Positions 1 through 8,430 of a stretch of DNA of 16,627 bases are shown here, in pieces; positions within the stretch are counted from its first letter, which is position 1, and each line of letters begins with the position of its first letter. The notes beneath the pieces were generated by a model. The model did not search any database, had not been told where the DNA came from, and worked only from the letters and a program-made list of their open reading frames with translations. The stretch is from JABCPO02 sp963546185 (GTDB lineage: Bacteria > Bacillota > Clostridia > TANB77 > CAG-508), in contig CAUULU010000018.1 in the NCBI GenBank assembly GCA_963546185.1, forward strand, positions 1-16,627, given 5' to 3'. Position numbers and translations under genes: made by a program.

Positions 1-22
1 TTGGTTGAAATGTTCTCTTCAT
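1..22 (-). CDS. rpmH: Ribosomal protein L34, N-terminal fragment
   Basis: Only the first seven codons lie in the window, reading leftward from an ATG at 22-20 as MKRTFQP, the canonical opening of bacterial L34, a small protein of the large ribosomal subunit. A GGAGG ribosome binding site sits at 28-32, about six bases before the start, and a strong promoter lies further upstream. rpmH pointing away from dnaA beside the origin is a common bacterial arrangement; here gpmI is interposed between them. The gene runs off the left edge, so nothing can be said about its length. The short peptide is highly characteristic, so the call is fairly secure. Confidence 0.85.
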
Positions 23-101
23 AAATTCCTCCTTCTTCTAAACTTTATTTTATATTATTTATTATTTTCTATATAATATAAAACAATTATAATACTATAA
101 A

Positions 102-131
102 AGTATACTATATTGATACTTGTAATGTCAA
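102..131 (-). promoter_or_regulatory. Sigma-70-type promoter for rpmH
   Basis: On the minus strand a perfect -35 TTGACA (131-126) is followed after 18 bases by a -10 TATACT (107-102). Transcription would start near position 95 and leave a leader of about 70 bases before the rpmH ATG. The near-consensus elements fit a ribosomal protein promoter. Confidence 0.75.
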
Positions 132-269
132 GGTTTCTTTATGTCTTAATAGTAAATTTAATTACCCCTCTATTCTTTTATGAAAGACAGAAAAAGATAT
201 ATGATTCAATTTCAAATTATAATCACATACCTTTATATCTAAAAGCTTCTATTCATTGTATTTTAGTCC

Positions 270-283
270 AGAACAGTTGTTCT
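270..283. repeat. GAAC-N4-GTTC palindrome, copy 1
   Basis: AGAACAGTTGTTCT is a perfect 5-bp-arm inverted repeat just past the 3' end of gpmI. An inverted copy of the same element lies at 2004-2017, beyond the other end of the gene. The core matches the GAAC-N4-GTTC form of Gram-positive LexA (SOS) boxes, but its placement downstream of a gene makes an operator role doubtful. It lacks a T tract in the direction of gpmI transcription. Confidence 0.4.
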
Positions 284-299
284 TTTATTATTTCTATTC

Positions 300-1833
300 C
301 TATCTTATTATTAAACTTTCTCCATCCATTTCTTTAGGTTTTTCAATATTTAATAATTCTAACATTGTAGGAACAATATCTGCAAGTTTTCCATCTTTTC
401 TTAATTTAATGTCTTTGTTTCTATTTGATATAAATATAAATGGTACTGGATTTGTTGTGTGTGCTGTATGTGGTTCTCCTGTTTCAGGTTTTACCATTAA
501 GTCTGCATTTCCATGATCTGCAGTTACTAATATATCTCCATCCATCTCTAATACTTTATCAACTATTTCACCTAAACATTCATCAACTGCTCTACATGCT
601 TTAACAACTGCATCTACAACTCCTGTATGTCCAACCATATCTGGATTTGCAAAATTTAATATTACAGTATCAACATGTCCTTTATCTAATTCTTTGATTA
701 AATTGTCTTTTACTTCATATGCACTCATTTCTGGTTTCAAATCATATGTAGCAACTTTTGGTGAATGTGATAGTAATCTTATTTCTCCTTCATATGGTTC
801 TTCTTTTCCACCATTAAAGAAAAATGTTACGTGCGCATATTTTTCTGTTTCTGCTGTTCTTACTTGAACTAAACCATTTTTAGCAACTACTTCTCCAAAT
901 CCATTGACTATTTCCTCTGGTGGATATGCAACAGGTGCTTCTATTTTAATATCATATTGCGCCATACATACAAAATTAGTATTTAGATATTCTCCTCTAT
1001 TAAATCCTGTAAACTCTTTGTCTACTATAGCTCTTGTTAATTGTCTAGCTCTATCTGGTCTAAAGTTTGCAAATATTACTCCATCTTCTTTTTCTATTCT
1101 AGTATTTTCTTCTATATTTAAAATAAGTGGTAGTATAAACTCATCTGTAACATTATTATCATATGATTTTTTTACAGACTCTATTAAATCATCTGTTATA
1201 CTTCCTTCTCCATTTACAATTGCATTATATGCTTTTTCTGTTCTTTCCCAGTTTGTATCTCTATCCATAGCATAATATCTCCCTACAACTGTTACTATTT
1301 TTCCGAAGTCCTATTTTTTCTAACTCTTTGTTAGTTTCTTCTAGATATTTAACTCCTCCTGTTGTTGATGTATCTCTACCATCTGTAATAGCATGGATAT
1401 ATACCTTTTCAATTCCATTTTTCTTTGCCATATCAACAAGACCTATTATATGATTCATATGTGCATGTACACCACCATCTGATAATAATCCTATTATATG
1501 TAATTTTTTGTTATTTCTTTTAGTATAATTCATAACATTAACTAAAACCTCATTTTTTAATATTTTCCCTTCTCTTATTTCCTTACTTATCTTAGGTAAT
1601 AATTGATATACTACTCTACCTGCTCCAATATTTAAATGTCCAACTTCTGAGTTTCCAAATTGTCCTTCTGGCAATCCTACATATTCTCCATCTGCTCTTA
1701 ATTCAGTATATGGATATTCTTCCTTATACCTCATAAAGTTTTTTGGATTTGCAATCCTTATTCCATTTACTTGTTCTAAATGATTGTTTACTCCCCAACC
1801 ATCTAATATAACTAATACTACTGGTTTCTTCAT
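300..1833 (-). CDS. gpmI: 2,3-bisphosphoglycerate-independent phosphoglycerate mutase (one +1 frameshift)
   Basis: This enzyme interconverts 3- and 2-phosphoglycerate in glycolysis in the cytoplasm, using a two-metal alkaline-phosphatase-type site. The first segment (from ATG 1833) shows LDGWG with metal-ligand D11, the catalytic serine S62 in GNSEVGH, and TDGRDT. The second shows YYAMDRDTNWER and TADHGNAD, a metal-binding motif. The frame breaks at codon 177, a CGG at 1305-1303, where a conserved Gly is expected (IGL-G-KIVTVVGRYYAMDR). Skipping one base gives 510 residues, the usual family length. Without the shift, translation stops 13 codons later and loses the second half. An AGGAG-type ribosome binding site lies at 1839-1845. 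There is no T-rich terminator hairpin right after the stop. The enzyme identity is secure; how the frame is restored is inferred. Confidence 0.93.
1303..1308 (-). other. CGG +1 recoding site in gpmI
   Basis: The codons CTT CGG occupy 1308-1303 on the minus strand. The expected reading is CTT GGA (Leu-Gly in GLGKIVTV), so one C has been added before the glycine codon. The 15 bases AGGACTTCGGAAAAA are identical to those at the dnaA site. The unshifted frame ends 13 codons downstream. Confidence 0.8.
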
Positions 1834-2285
1834 TTTAACTCCTCTCTTTTCTTACATATTATATATATAACTATACATATCACTCATTATAAGTATATAT
1901 TTCCATATCTATATTAAATAAATACATCAAATTAAATATATTATTAATTATATTAGCTTATTATTATATTATTATCCAAATAGTAAATAACAATCAATTA
2001 AAAAGAACAACTGTTCTTCTAAATTTTTCTTTTACTATAAATGATTTTAAATACTATTAACTTAAATATATTTAATTTTACTCTAACTTGTTTAAAGTTA
2101 TATTCTAAATTATAATTCAACATTAAACTTAATATATCTAGAACATATCTAATATGTATTAAATCATATTTCATATTTATTATATTATTCTAATATTATT
2201 ATAACATAATTATACAAGAAGAATTATATATAATAGTAGTTATAATTTCCAGTATAACAACTGTTTATTTTAATTCCTTAAAAGT
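1834..2285. other. AT-rich divergent spacer between gpmI and dnaA
   Basis: This stretch is almost entirely A and T and has no credible coding frame. Near gpmI a minus-strand TATAAT (1891-1886) could be the gpmI -10 box, but no matching -35 is visible. It also holds the palindrome at 2003-2018. The low-melting sequence next to DnaA boxes could help origin opening, but the better unwinding candidate is downstream of dnaA. I see no RNA gene. Confidence 0.6.
2003..2018. repeat. GAAC-N4-GTTC palindrome, copy 2
   Basis: AAGAACAACTGTTCTT has 6-bp arms and a 4-base centre. It is the reverse complement of the copy at 270-283 over the 14-base core. It lies in the gpmI-dnaA divergent spacer, about 170 bases before gpmI and about 450 before dnaA. 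It could be a regulator-binding site of LexA type or merely a small hairpin. Confidence 0.4.
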
Positions 2286-2364
2286 TATCCACATAGTTAT
2301 CCACATTTTTAAATTAATTGTAAAGTCTTGTAAATTCAAGTAATTCAGACTTTTATGTGGATAA
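2286..2364. promoter_or_regulatory. DnaA boxes upstream of dnaA
   Basis: Two perfect TTATCCACA boxes lie at 2286-2294 and 2298-2306, and one reverse box TGTGGATAA at 2356-2364. The last ends four bases before the -35 of the dnaA promoter, so bound DnaA should interfere with or modulate its own transcription. Together with the array after dnaA they form a bipartite origin layout like that of Bacillus. Confidence 0.85.
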
Positions 2365-2368
2365 CTTA

Positions 2369-2397
2369 TTGACATTTTTCATACTTAATTATATTAT
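2369..2397 (+). promoter_or_regulatory. dnaA promoter
   Basis: A perfect -35 TTGACA (2369-2374) is followed after 17 bases by TATTAT (2392-2397), giving a predicted transcript start near 2404. An ATG at 2357, in frame with dnaA, lies upstream of this start and cannot be used from this promoter, which supports the GTG start at 2456. Confidence 0.8.
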
Positions 2398-2455
2398 GAC
2401 TTTAGTAAATTTAAAATACTATATATATCTTTTTAAGAAAGGAGGAAAACCTAAA

Positions 2456-3809
2456 GTGTATAATGATAAATATGAATTACTTCGTAGTGCTAAAGAACAA
2501 TTTTCTGAAATACTTCCTACATTTGCATATAACTTAATTGTAAATCCTTTAGAAATAGAAGAATATACAGATAATCAAATTGTATTAGTTGTTCCACAGG
2601 AATCTCAAGCTAATTTAATTCAAAACACATATTTAAAGCAATTTCAAGAAACATTTGATTTTCTAACAAGTAAAAAATGTAATATAACTGTTCTTGATGG
2701 GAAAATGCTTTCAAATTATAGGGAAGAGAAGAAGCAAAAAGAAAGAAGTACTGTAGTTGAAGTTTCTGAAAATTATTCTAATTTGAATCCTAATTATACA
2801 TTCGAAACATTTGTTGTAGGTAATAATAATAGTATAGCTGCTGCTGCTGCTGAACAAGTTGCTAAAGGTGGTATTACTAGTCTTAACCCACTTTTCATAT
2901 ATGGTGGACCAGGACTTCGGAAAAACTCACCTTATGCAAGCTATTGCTAATGATATCTTGAAGAATAAGCCTAATACTAAAATATTATATGTATCATCAG
3001 AAAAATTCTTAAATGAACTTATAAATTCTATTAAAAATCGTTCTTCAGATACTGAAGAATTTCGTCAAAAATATAGAAGTGTTGATGTTTTAATAATGGA
3101 TGATGTTCAGTTTTTATCAGGAAAAGAGAGTGCTCAACAAGAACTTTTTAATACGTTTAATGATCTTCATTCAAAAGGAAAGCAAATTGTTCTTTCAGCA
3201 GATAAAGCCCCTAAAAACATTCCTGTTCTTGAAGAAAGATTAAAATCTCGTTTTAATCAAGGGGTTATTGTAGATATAGGGCAGCCAGATTTTGAAACAC
3301 GTTTAGCAATACTGAAAGTTAAATCCGAAGAAAAAAATATTATTATAGATGATAATATTCTTTCACTTATTGCAGATAAAATTGATACCAATATAAGAGA
3401 TTTAGAGGGAGTACTTAATAAAGTTGTTGTTATTGCTTCATTTACTAAAATGCCTATTACAAGAGAAATTACTGAAAAAGCTATAAATGAAATATCATTA
3501 GAACGTGAAAATTCAATAACACCTGATGTTATACTTGATGTTATAGCCAAATATTTTAATATACAAAAGAAAGATTTGCTTTCTACAAAAAAATCACAAG
3601 AAATAGTTTTTCCAAGACAGATAGCAATGTACCTTTGTAGATCTGAATTAAATCTTCCATATAAAAAGATAGGAGACATATTTGGAAAAAAAGATCATAC
3701 TACAATTATGCATGCAGAAACAAAAATTAAAAATTCTATTACAATGGAAAAAAATACTAAACTGATTGTGGAAAGTGTGGAAAACATTTTAAGGTCTATA
3801 AATGAGTAA
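2456..3809 (+). CDS. dnaA: Chromosomal replication initiator DnaA (one +1 frameshift in the P-loop)
   Basis: DnaA binds TTATCCACA boxes and, with ATP, opens oriC. I choose GTG 2456 because it follows a GGAGG ribosome binding site (2441-2445) and the promoter; an earlier in-frame ATG lies upstream of the promoter. Domain I is N-terminal, and a short poly-Ala run precedes the AAA+ domain. The Walker A motif GGPGLGKTH is split: codon 155 reads CGG (2918-2920) in place of the invariant glycine GGA. After a +1 shift come Walker B (LIMDDVQFL), a sensor and arginine-finger region (ERLKSRFNQG) and the DNA-binding signature in domain IV (GKKDHTTIMHA). The joined protein is 450 residues, the normal length. 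An unshifted product stops ten codons on and has no ATPase or DNA-binding activity. Identity is certain; the recoding is inferred. Confidence 0.95.
2915..2920 (+). other. CGG +1 recoding site in dnaA
   Basis: CTT CGG is followed by AAAAACT. Removing the C at 2918 restores CTT GGA AAA ACT (LGKT), the heart of the P-loop. A purine-rich AGGA directly precedes CTT. The zero-frame stop lies ten codons downstream. Confidence 0.85.
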
Positions 3810-3861
3810 TACCAAGTATTAAGCTCTGGTATACATAATTTTCAAAAAGTTAGTAGCCCGA

Positions 3862-4080
3862 AACCCTTGATTTCCCTAAGAAAGTTATCCACATAAATAT
3901 GTGGATAAGTATGTGGATAAACACACTAAAATTGTGGATAACTATTTTTATGTGGAAAGTGTGGATAACATCATTAAAATATCCACCAAGTTATCCACAT
4001 AAAAAACATTAGGGAAATAAGGGATTAAGTAGGTTTTCCACAATATCCACATAGCCTACTACTACTACTACTAATTATCA
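3862..4080. other. Replication origin oriC: DnaA-box array, inverted repeat and DnaA-trio
   Basis: The dnaA-dnaN spacer holds perfect DnaA boxes at 3885-3893 and 3991-3999 (TTATCCACA) and at 3900-3908, 3912-3920, 3933-3941 and 3960-3968 (TGTGGATAA). Degenerate boxes lie at 3951-3959, 4034-4042 and 4043-4051. After the last box a short GC-containing spacer (TAGCC) leads into repeated TAC triplets (4057-4074) and an A-rich stretch. This matches the DnaA-trio basal unwinding element described in Bacillus. Arms at 3864-3879 and 4009-4023 form an almost perfect inverted repeat around the perfect boxes. Gene context (dnaA and dnaN) supports the call. Confidence 0.93.
3864..4023. repeat. Inverted repeat bracketing the oriC DnaA boxes
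   Basis: The left arm CCCTTGATTTCCCTAA (3864-3879) pairs with the right arm TTAGGGAAATAAGGG (4009-4023) with one unpaired base. The enclosed boxes include forward copies at 3885 and 3991 and reverse copies between them, so the region is broadly palindromic. It could fold as a large cruciform or act as a boundary of the origin complex. Confidence 0.7.
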
Positions 4081-4114
4081 AACAAAATTAAACTAAAAAC
4101 AAAAGGAGATATTC

Positions 4115-5234
4115 ATGAAATTTATAAGCGAAAAAACTCAATTGCTAAAAGCAATTAATTCTGTAATAAATGGTATATCATCTAAAAGAGATACTATATT
4201 AGAAGGAATATTAATACAAACATTAGATAATTCTATAAAATTTAATACATATAATGAAGAAATAGGAATTGAATACACAATAAATGCAAATATTGTGGAA
4301 AAAGGAAGTACAGTTATAAAAGCACATACATTTGCAGAAATAATTAGAAGATTACCAGATACAGATATAAATATTACATTAGATAAAGAAAATAATTTAC
4401 TTACTATAGAATGTGAAGGTTCATGTTATAAGTTAAGTACTTTAAAAGCAGAAGATTTTCCAGAAATACCACAAGTACAAGTTGAAAATAGTATTGAAAT
4501 ATCACAAAAAGATTTAAGAAATATAATTAAGCAAACTATTTTTGCTGTAGGAACAGATGAAAAGAGAAAGTTATACACAGGTAGTTTATTTGATGTGGAT
4601 AACACAACTTTAAATGTTGTATCTATAGATGGATATAGACTTGCAATTAGAAAAACAGAAGTTGTATCAAATAATTCTTTTAAAATGGTTATACCTCGGA
4701 AGAACTTTAAATGAAATATCAAAGATTATAAATGATTCTTTTGATATGGTTAAAATAGGTTTTTCTAATAATCAAGGAATATTTGAGTTTGAAAATGGTA
4801 AGCTTACTACTAAATTATTAGAAGGTGAATTTTTAAACTACAAAGATATTATCAAAACTCCAACTGAAACTAGAATTAAGGTGAACAGAAATGCGATTAC
4901 AGATTCTTTTGAAAGAGTTATGTTAATTTCAGCATCTAGTTTAGTTAAAGAAAAGAAAGAACCAGTTGATATACAAGTTGAGATAGACAAACTTACAATT
5001 TCTTGCACAAGTAGTGTTGGTATGGCTAATGAAGAAATATTTACACAAACTGAAGGTAAGGAAGTTAAACTTAAATTTAATCCAAAATTCTTTATAGATG
5101 TTTTAAAAAATATATCTAATGAAGAAATTATAATTGATTTTGGTACTTCTAAATCACCAACTATGATTAAACCGATTGAAGATAATGGAGAATTTAACTA
5201 TATTATACTTCCAATTAAATCAAGAGAAAACTAA
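4115..5234 (+). CDS. dnaN: DNA polymerase III sliding clamp, beta subunit (one +1 frameshift)
   Basis: The clamp encircles DNA and tethers DNA polymerase III and repair polymerases. ATG 4115 follows a good AAGGAG ribosome binding site at 4103-4109. The first segment has the typical start (MKFISEKTQLLKAINSV) and domain I/II motifs such as KAHTFAEIIRRLPD and VSIDGYRLAIRK. The frame breaks at codon 195, CGG 4697-4699, where IPGRTLNEISKI is expected. After the shift the protein continues through domain III to the C-terminal YIILPIKS, the normal clamp ending (P-I/M-R/K-like). The joined length is 372 residues, usual for the family. Unshifted translation ends four codons later. A DnaA-box match inside the gene at 4594-4602 is in coding sequence and may be coincidental. 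Confidence 0.94.
4694..4699 (+). other. CGG +1 recoding site in dnaN
   Basis: CCT CGG is followed by AAGAAC. Dropping the C at 4697 gives CCT GGA AGA ACT (PGRT), the expected clamp sequence. This is one of three sites where the codon before CGG is not CTT. The zero-frame TGA comes after four more codons. Confidence 0.8.
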
Positions 5235-5242
5235 ATGAAAAG

Positions 5243-5273
5243 TTATCCACAAATAAGACTAATATGTGGATAA
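5243..5273. promoter_or_regulatory. Head-to-head DnaA boxes between dnaN and recF
   Basis: TTATCCACA (5243-5251) and TGTGGATAA (5265-5273) are perfect boxes in inverted orientation with a 13-base spacer, also able to form a 9-bp hairpin. Located within the dnaN-recF spacer, the pair could let DnaA control transcription into recF-gyrB, or serve as an accessory DnaA-binding site near oriC. Confidence 0.75.
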
Positions 5274-5314
5274 TTTGATTTTAATTATATATATAATAGT
5301 AGAAGAGAAATAAT

Positions 5315-6439
5315 ATGAGAATAAAAAAATTAAAAGTTGAAAATTTTAGAAATTTAGAGAATTTGGATATAGAATTTTCTGAAGGTATTAATATTATTTA
5401 TGGAAACAATGCTCAAGGTAAAACTAATATTATTGAATCAATATATATTTTTTCATTTGGAAAAAGCTTTAGAGCAAATAAAGATATTGAACTTTTGAAA
5501 TTCGATAAAGAATATTTCTTATCAAACATTAAAATAATGAAAAAAGATAGAGAACTTGAAATGGACTTTGGGTTTGATAAGATTTTGAATAAGAAAATGA
5601 TAAAGGTAAATGGAGTAATTCAAAAAAAGATAAGTGATATTGTAGGAAAATTAAATGTGGTTGTTTTTAAACCAGAAGATATAAAAATAGTTACAGATTC
5701 TCCAAGTATTAGAAGAAAATATATAGATTATCTAATATCTAGTATAAGTAAATCATATTTAGAAAACATAACTAAATATAAGAAAGTAATGGAAGAGAGA
5801 AATAATCTTTTAAAGGAAATAAAGTTAAGATTAAAAGGAAGTAAAAATCTAGATGAAACTGACTCTAATTTTTTAGATGTTTATGATAAATTACTTTCAA
5901 AATTGAATTGTGAAATATATAATGAAAGAAAGAGAGTTATTGAAAAACTTAATAATTATATATATGATATACATCTAAAGCTTACAGAAAATTATATAAA
6001 TAATGAAAAATTACATATTAAATATGTATCAAATGTAGCAGAAGATATTGAAAAGATGTATAATAATCTTAGTAAATCACGACTAAATGATATTAATAAG
6101 GGATATACTAGTTTAGGTATACATAGAGATGATTACATAATAAGTATAAATTCTTTAGATGTATCAATATATGGGTCACAAGGACAAAAGAAATCTAGTA
6201 TAATAAGTTTAAAGCTTTCAGAAGTTAAAGTTATTGAAGAAATCATAGGTGAAAAGCCTGTACTTCTTTTAGATGATTACATGTCGGAATTAGATGAAAG
6301 AAGAAGACTTAAATTTTTAGATATAATTGAAGATATTCAGATTATAATTACAACAACACATAAAATTAGTATTGATGGAAAAGAAAACACATATTTTTAT
6401 GTTGATAATGGAAAAATAGAAAGGGAGAAGAATGGATAA
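5315..6439 (+). CDS. recF: DNA replication and repair protein RecF
   Basis: RecF is an SMC-like ATPase that helps load RecA at gaps in DNA. The 374-residue frame is uninterrupted. It begins MRIKKLKVENFRN, has the P-loop GNNAQGKT at residues 30-37, the ABC-type signature region SQGQKKSS and Walker B VLLLDDYMSELDERR near the C-terminus. The length is normal. It contains no in-frame CGG; a CGG at 6285-6287 falls across TCG GAA and does no harm. The start is preceded by a weak purine run (AGAAGAGAAA). Its last eight bases overlap the gyrB start, suggesting translational coupling. Confidence 0.96.
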   Translation: MRIKKLKVENFRNLENLDIEFSEGINIIYGNNAQGKTNIIESIYIFSFGKSFRANKDIELLKFDKEYFLSNIKIMKKDRELEMDFGFDKILNKKMIKVNGVIQKKISDIVGKLNVVVFKPEDIKIVTDSPSIRRKYIDYLISSISKSYLENITKYKKVMEERNNLLKEIKLRLKGSKNLDETDSNFLDVYDKLLSKLNCEIYNERKRVIEKLNNYIYDIHLKLTENYINNEKLHIKYVSNVAEDIEKMYNNLSKSRLNDINKGYTSLGIHRDDYIISINSLDVSIYGSQGQKKSSIISLKLSEVKVIEEIIGEKPVLLLDDYMSELDERRRLKFLDIIEDIQIIITTTHKISIDGKENTYFYVDNGKIEREKNG

Positions 6440-8359
6440 AAATAATAGAGAATATAATGCGGATCAGATTCAAGTATTAGAAGGATTAGAAGCAGTTAGA
6501 GTAAGACCACGGTATGTATATTGCAAGTACTTCACAAAGAGGACTTCACCATTTGGTTTATGAAATTGTGGATAACTCAGTTGATGAAGCTTTAGCAGGA
6601 TATTGTAAAAATATAACTATAAAGATACTTCCAGATAATGTTATAGAAGTTTCAGATGATGGTAGAGGAATACCTGTAGATAAACATAAAAAAACTGGAC
6701 TTTCAGCTGCAGAAACTGTATATACAGTACTTCATGCTGGTGGTAAGTTTGGTGGAGACAGTGGATATTCTGTTTCTGGTGGTCTACATGGAGTTGGTGC
6801 TTCTGTAGTTAATGCATTATCAGATTGGACAATTGTTAATATAAAAAGAGATGGGAAAGAATATGAAATGAGCTTTGAAAGAGGAAAGGCTGTAGAACAT
6901 CTTCATGAAATAGGAAAAGCAGATGGAACAGGAACTAAAGTTAAATTCAAAGCAGATGCTACAATATTTGAAACTGTTGAATATGATTATGATATTCTTT
7001 CAAATAGATTTAGAGAAATGGCATTCTTAACAAGAGGATTAAGGATAATTTTTGAAGATTTAAGAGATGAAGAAAATAAAAAGAGTGAGGAATATTATTA
7101 TGAAGGTGGTATAGAATCACTTGTAGAATATTTAAATAGAAATAAACAAAAACTTAATGAAAAACCTATATATATTGCAAAAGAAGATGGAGAAATTCCA
7201 ATTGAAGTAGCTATACAATATACAACTTCATATTCTGAAAATGTATTAAGTTTTACTAATAATATTAATACTGTAGAAGGTGGTACACATGTTGAAGGAT
7301 TAAGACGTGCACTTACTAAAACATTTAATGATTATGCGAGAAGTAAAAATATATTAAAAGAAAAAGATAGTAATCTTCAAGGTGATGATATTAGAGAAGG
7401 GATAACAGCAGTTATTTCTGTAAAGGTTAGAAATCCACAATTTGAAGGGCAAACTAAGACTAAACTTGGAAATAGTGAAGTTACAGGGGCAGTTTCAACT
7501 CTAGTATCAGAAAAATTAGGATATTATTTAGAAGAAAATCCATCAATTGCAAAAACAATTATAGAAAAATGTATTACAGCATCAAGAGCAAGAGATGCTG
7601 CAAGACGTGCAAGAGAACTTGCAAGAAGAAAAACAGCATTAGATTCAATAACACTTCCAGGAAAACTTGCAGATTGTATAGAAAAAGATGCATCTAAATG
7701 TGAAATATATATAGTCGAAGGGGATTCAGCTGGTGGTACAGCTAAAGGTGGAAGAGATAGAGCTACACAAGCAATTCTTCCTCTTTGGGGTAAAATGCTT
7801 AATGTTGAAAAATCTAGAGTAGATAAGGTACTTCGGAAATGAAAAATTAGTTCCAGTTATACAAGCGATTGGGGCAGGAATTGGTAAAGATTTTGATATA
7901 ACTAAGATAAGATATGGTAAAATAATAATAATGGCCGATGCCGATGTTGACGGTTCACATATTAGAACATTACTTCTTACATTCTTCTATAGATATATGA
8001 GACCTTTAGTAGAAGGTGGACATATATATCTTGCACAACCACCTCTATTTAAAATAAGTAAGAGAGGTATGAAAGATGTATATTGCTACTCTAATAAGGA
8101 ACTTGAAGATAAGTTAAAAGAACTTGGAAATGATGAAAACAAACTAGCAGTTCAAAGATATAAAGGGCTAGGGGAAATGATTGCAACACAACTTTGGGAA
8201 ACAACTATGAATCCTAAAACAAGAACACTTATAAAAGTTACAGTTGATGATGCAAGTTATGAAGATGAAATATTCTCAACTTTAATGGGAGATGAAGTTG
8301 CTCCTAGAAAAGAATTTATAGAAAAATATGCAAATACTGTTCAAAATTTAGATATATAA
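6432..8359 (+). CDS. gyrB: DNA gyrase subunit B (two +1 frameshifts)
   Basis: GyrB supplies the ATPase and TOPRIM parts of gyrase, which introduces negative supercoils. ATG 6432 overlaps the recF end and follows AAGGGAG. Codon 27 is CGG (6510-6512) in place of the Gly of VRPGMYI. The middle segment carries the GHKL ATPase motifs NSVDEALAG, DDGRGIP and GGLHGVGASVVNALS, then EGDSAGG of the TOPRIM domain. A second CGG (7834-7836, residue 468) replaces the Gly of KVLGNEKL. The last segment has DADVDGSHIRTLLLTF (about residues 501-515) and the C-terminal YKGLGEM region. With two +1 shifts the product is 641 residues, a normal GyrB. Unshifted translation at site 1 would give only a short peptide; at site 2 it stops after one more codon and loses the metal-binding DADVD. 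Confidence 0.95.
6507..6512 (+). other. CGG +1 recoding site 1 in gyrB
   Basis: CCA CGG TAT. Removing the C at 6510 gives CCA GGT ATG TAT (PGMY), part of the near-invariant N-terminal GyrB motif. It is the only site where CGG is followed by T and the preceding codon ends in A. Confidence 0.8.
7831..7836 (+). other. CGG +1 recoding site 2 in gyrB
   Basis: CTT CGG AAA TGA. Removing the C at 7834 gives CTT GGA AAT GAA (LGNE), expected in the TOPRIM region. An AAGG run lies a few bases upstream. The zero frame meets TGA two codons after CGG. Intact CTT GGA AAT occurs elsewhere in the same gene (near 7464 and 8125) without an added C. Confidence 0.85.
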
Positions 8360-8389
8360 TATGCATATAATATAGAATATTATAAAAGT

Positions 8390-8427
8390 AAAACTGTTGT
8401 TATCCGTAGTGATTAGCAACAGTTTTT
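8390..8427 (+). terminator. Rho-independent terminator after gyrB
   Basis: A perfect 10-bp stem AAAACTGTTG (8390-8399) / CAACAGTTTT (8417-8426) with a 17-base loop lies 30 bases past the gyrB stop, ending in a short T run. It closes the dnaN-recF-gyrB unit. Confidence 0.85.
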
Positions 8428-8430
8428 CTA

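Noticed and set aside
113..516. Small plus-strand open frames at 113-337 and 256-516
   Set aside because: They lack a ribosome binding site, and the second mostly overlaps the gpmI 3' end antisense; compositionally they look like shadows of AT-rich DNA.
2357..2458. dnaA start at ATG 2357
   Set aside because: It lies upstream of the TTGACA/TATTAT promoter, lacks a ribosome binding site and adds a hydrophobic N-terminus foreign to DnaA. GTG 2456 follows GGAGG.
3809..3832. Terminator after dnaA (ATACCA/TGGTAT hairpin)
   Set aside because: The stem is only six base pairs with a 12-base loop and no proper T run, so it is too weak to call.
6567..6575. DnaA box inside gyrB
   Set aside because: TGTGGATAA here encodes the conserved EIVDNS motif of GyrB, so coding constraint explains it; the box at 4594-4602 in dnaN is likewise uncertain.
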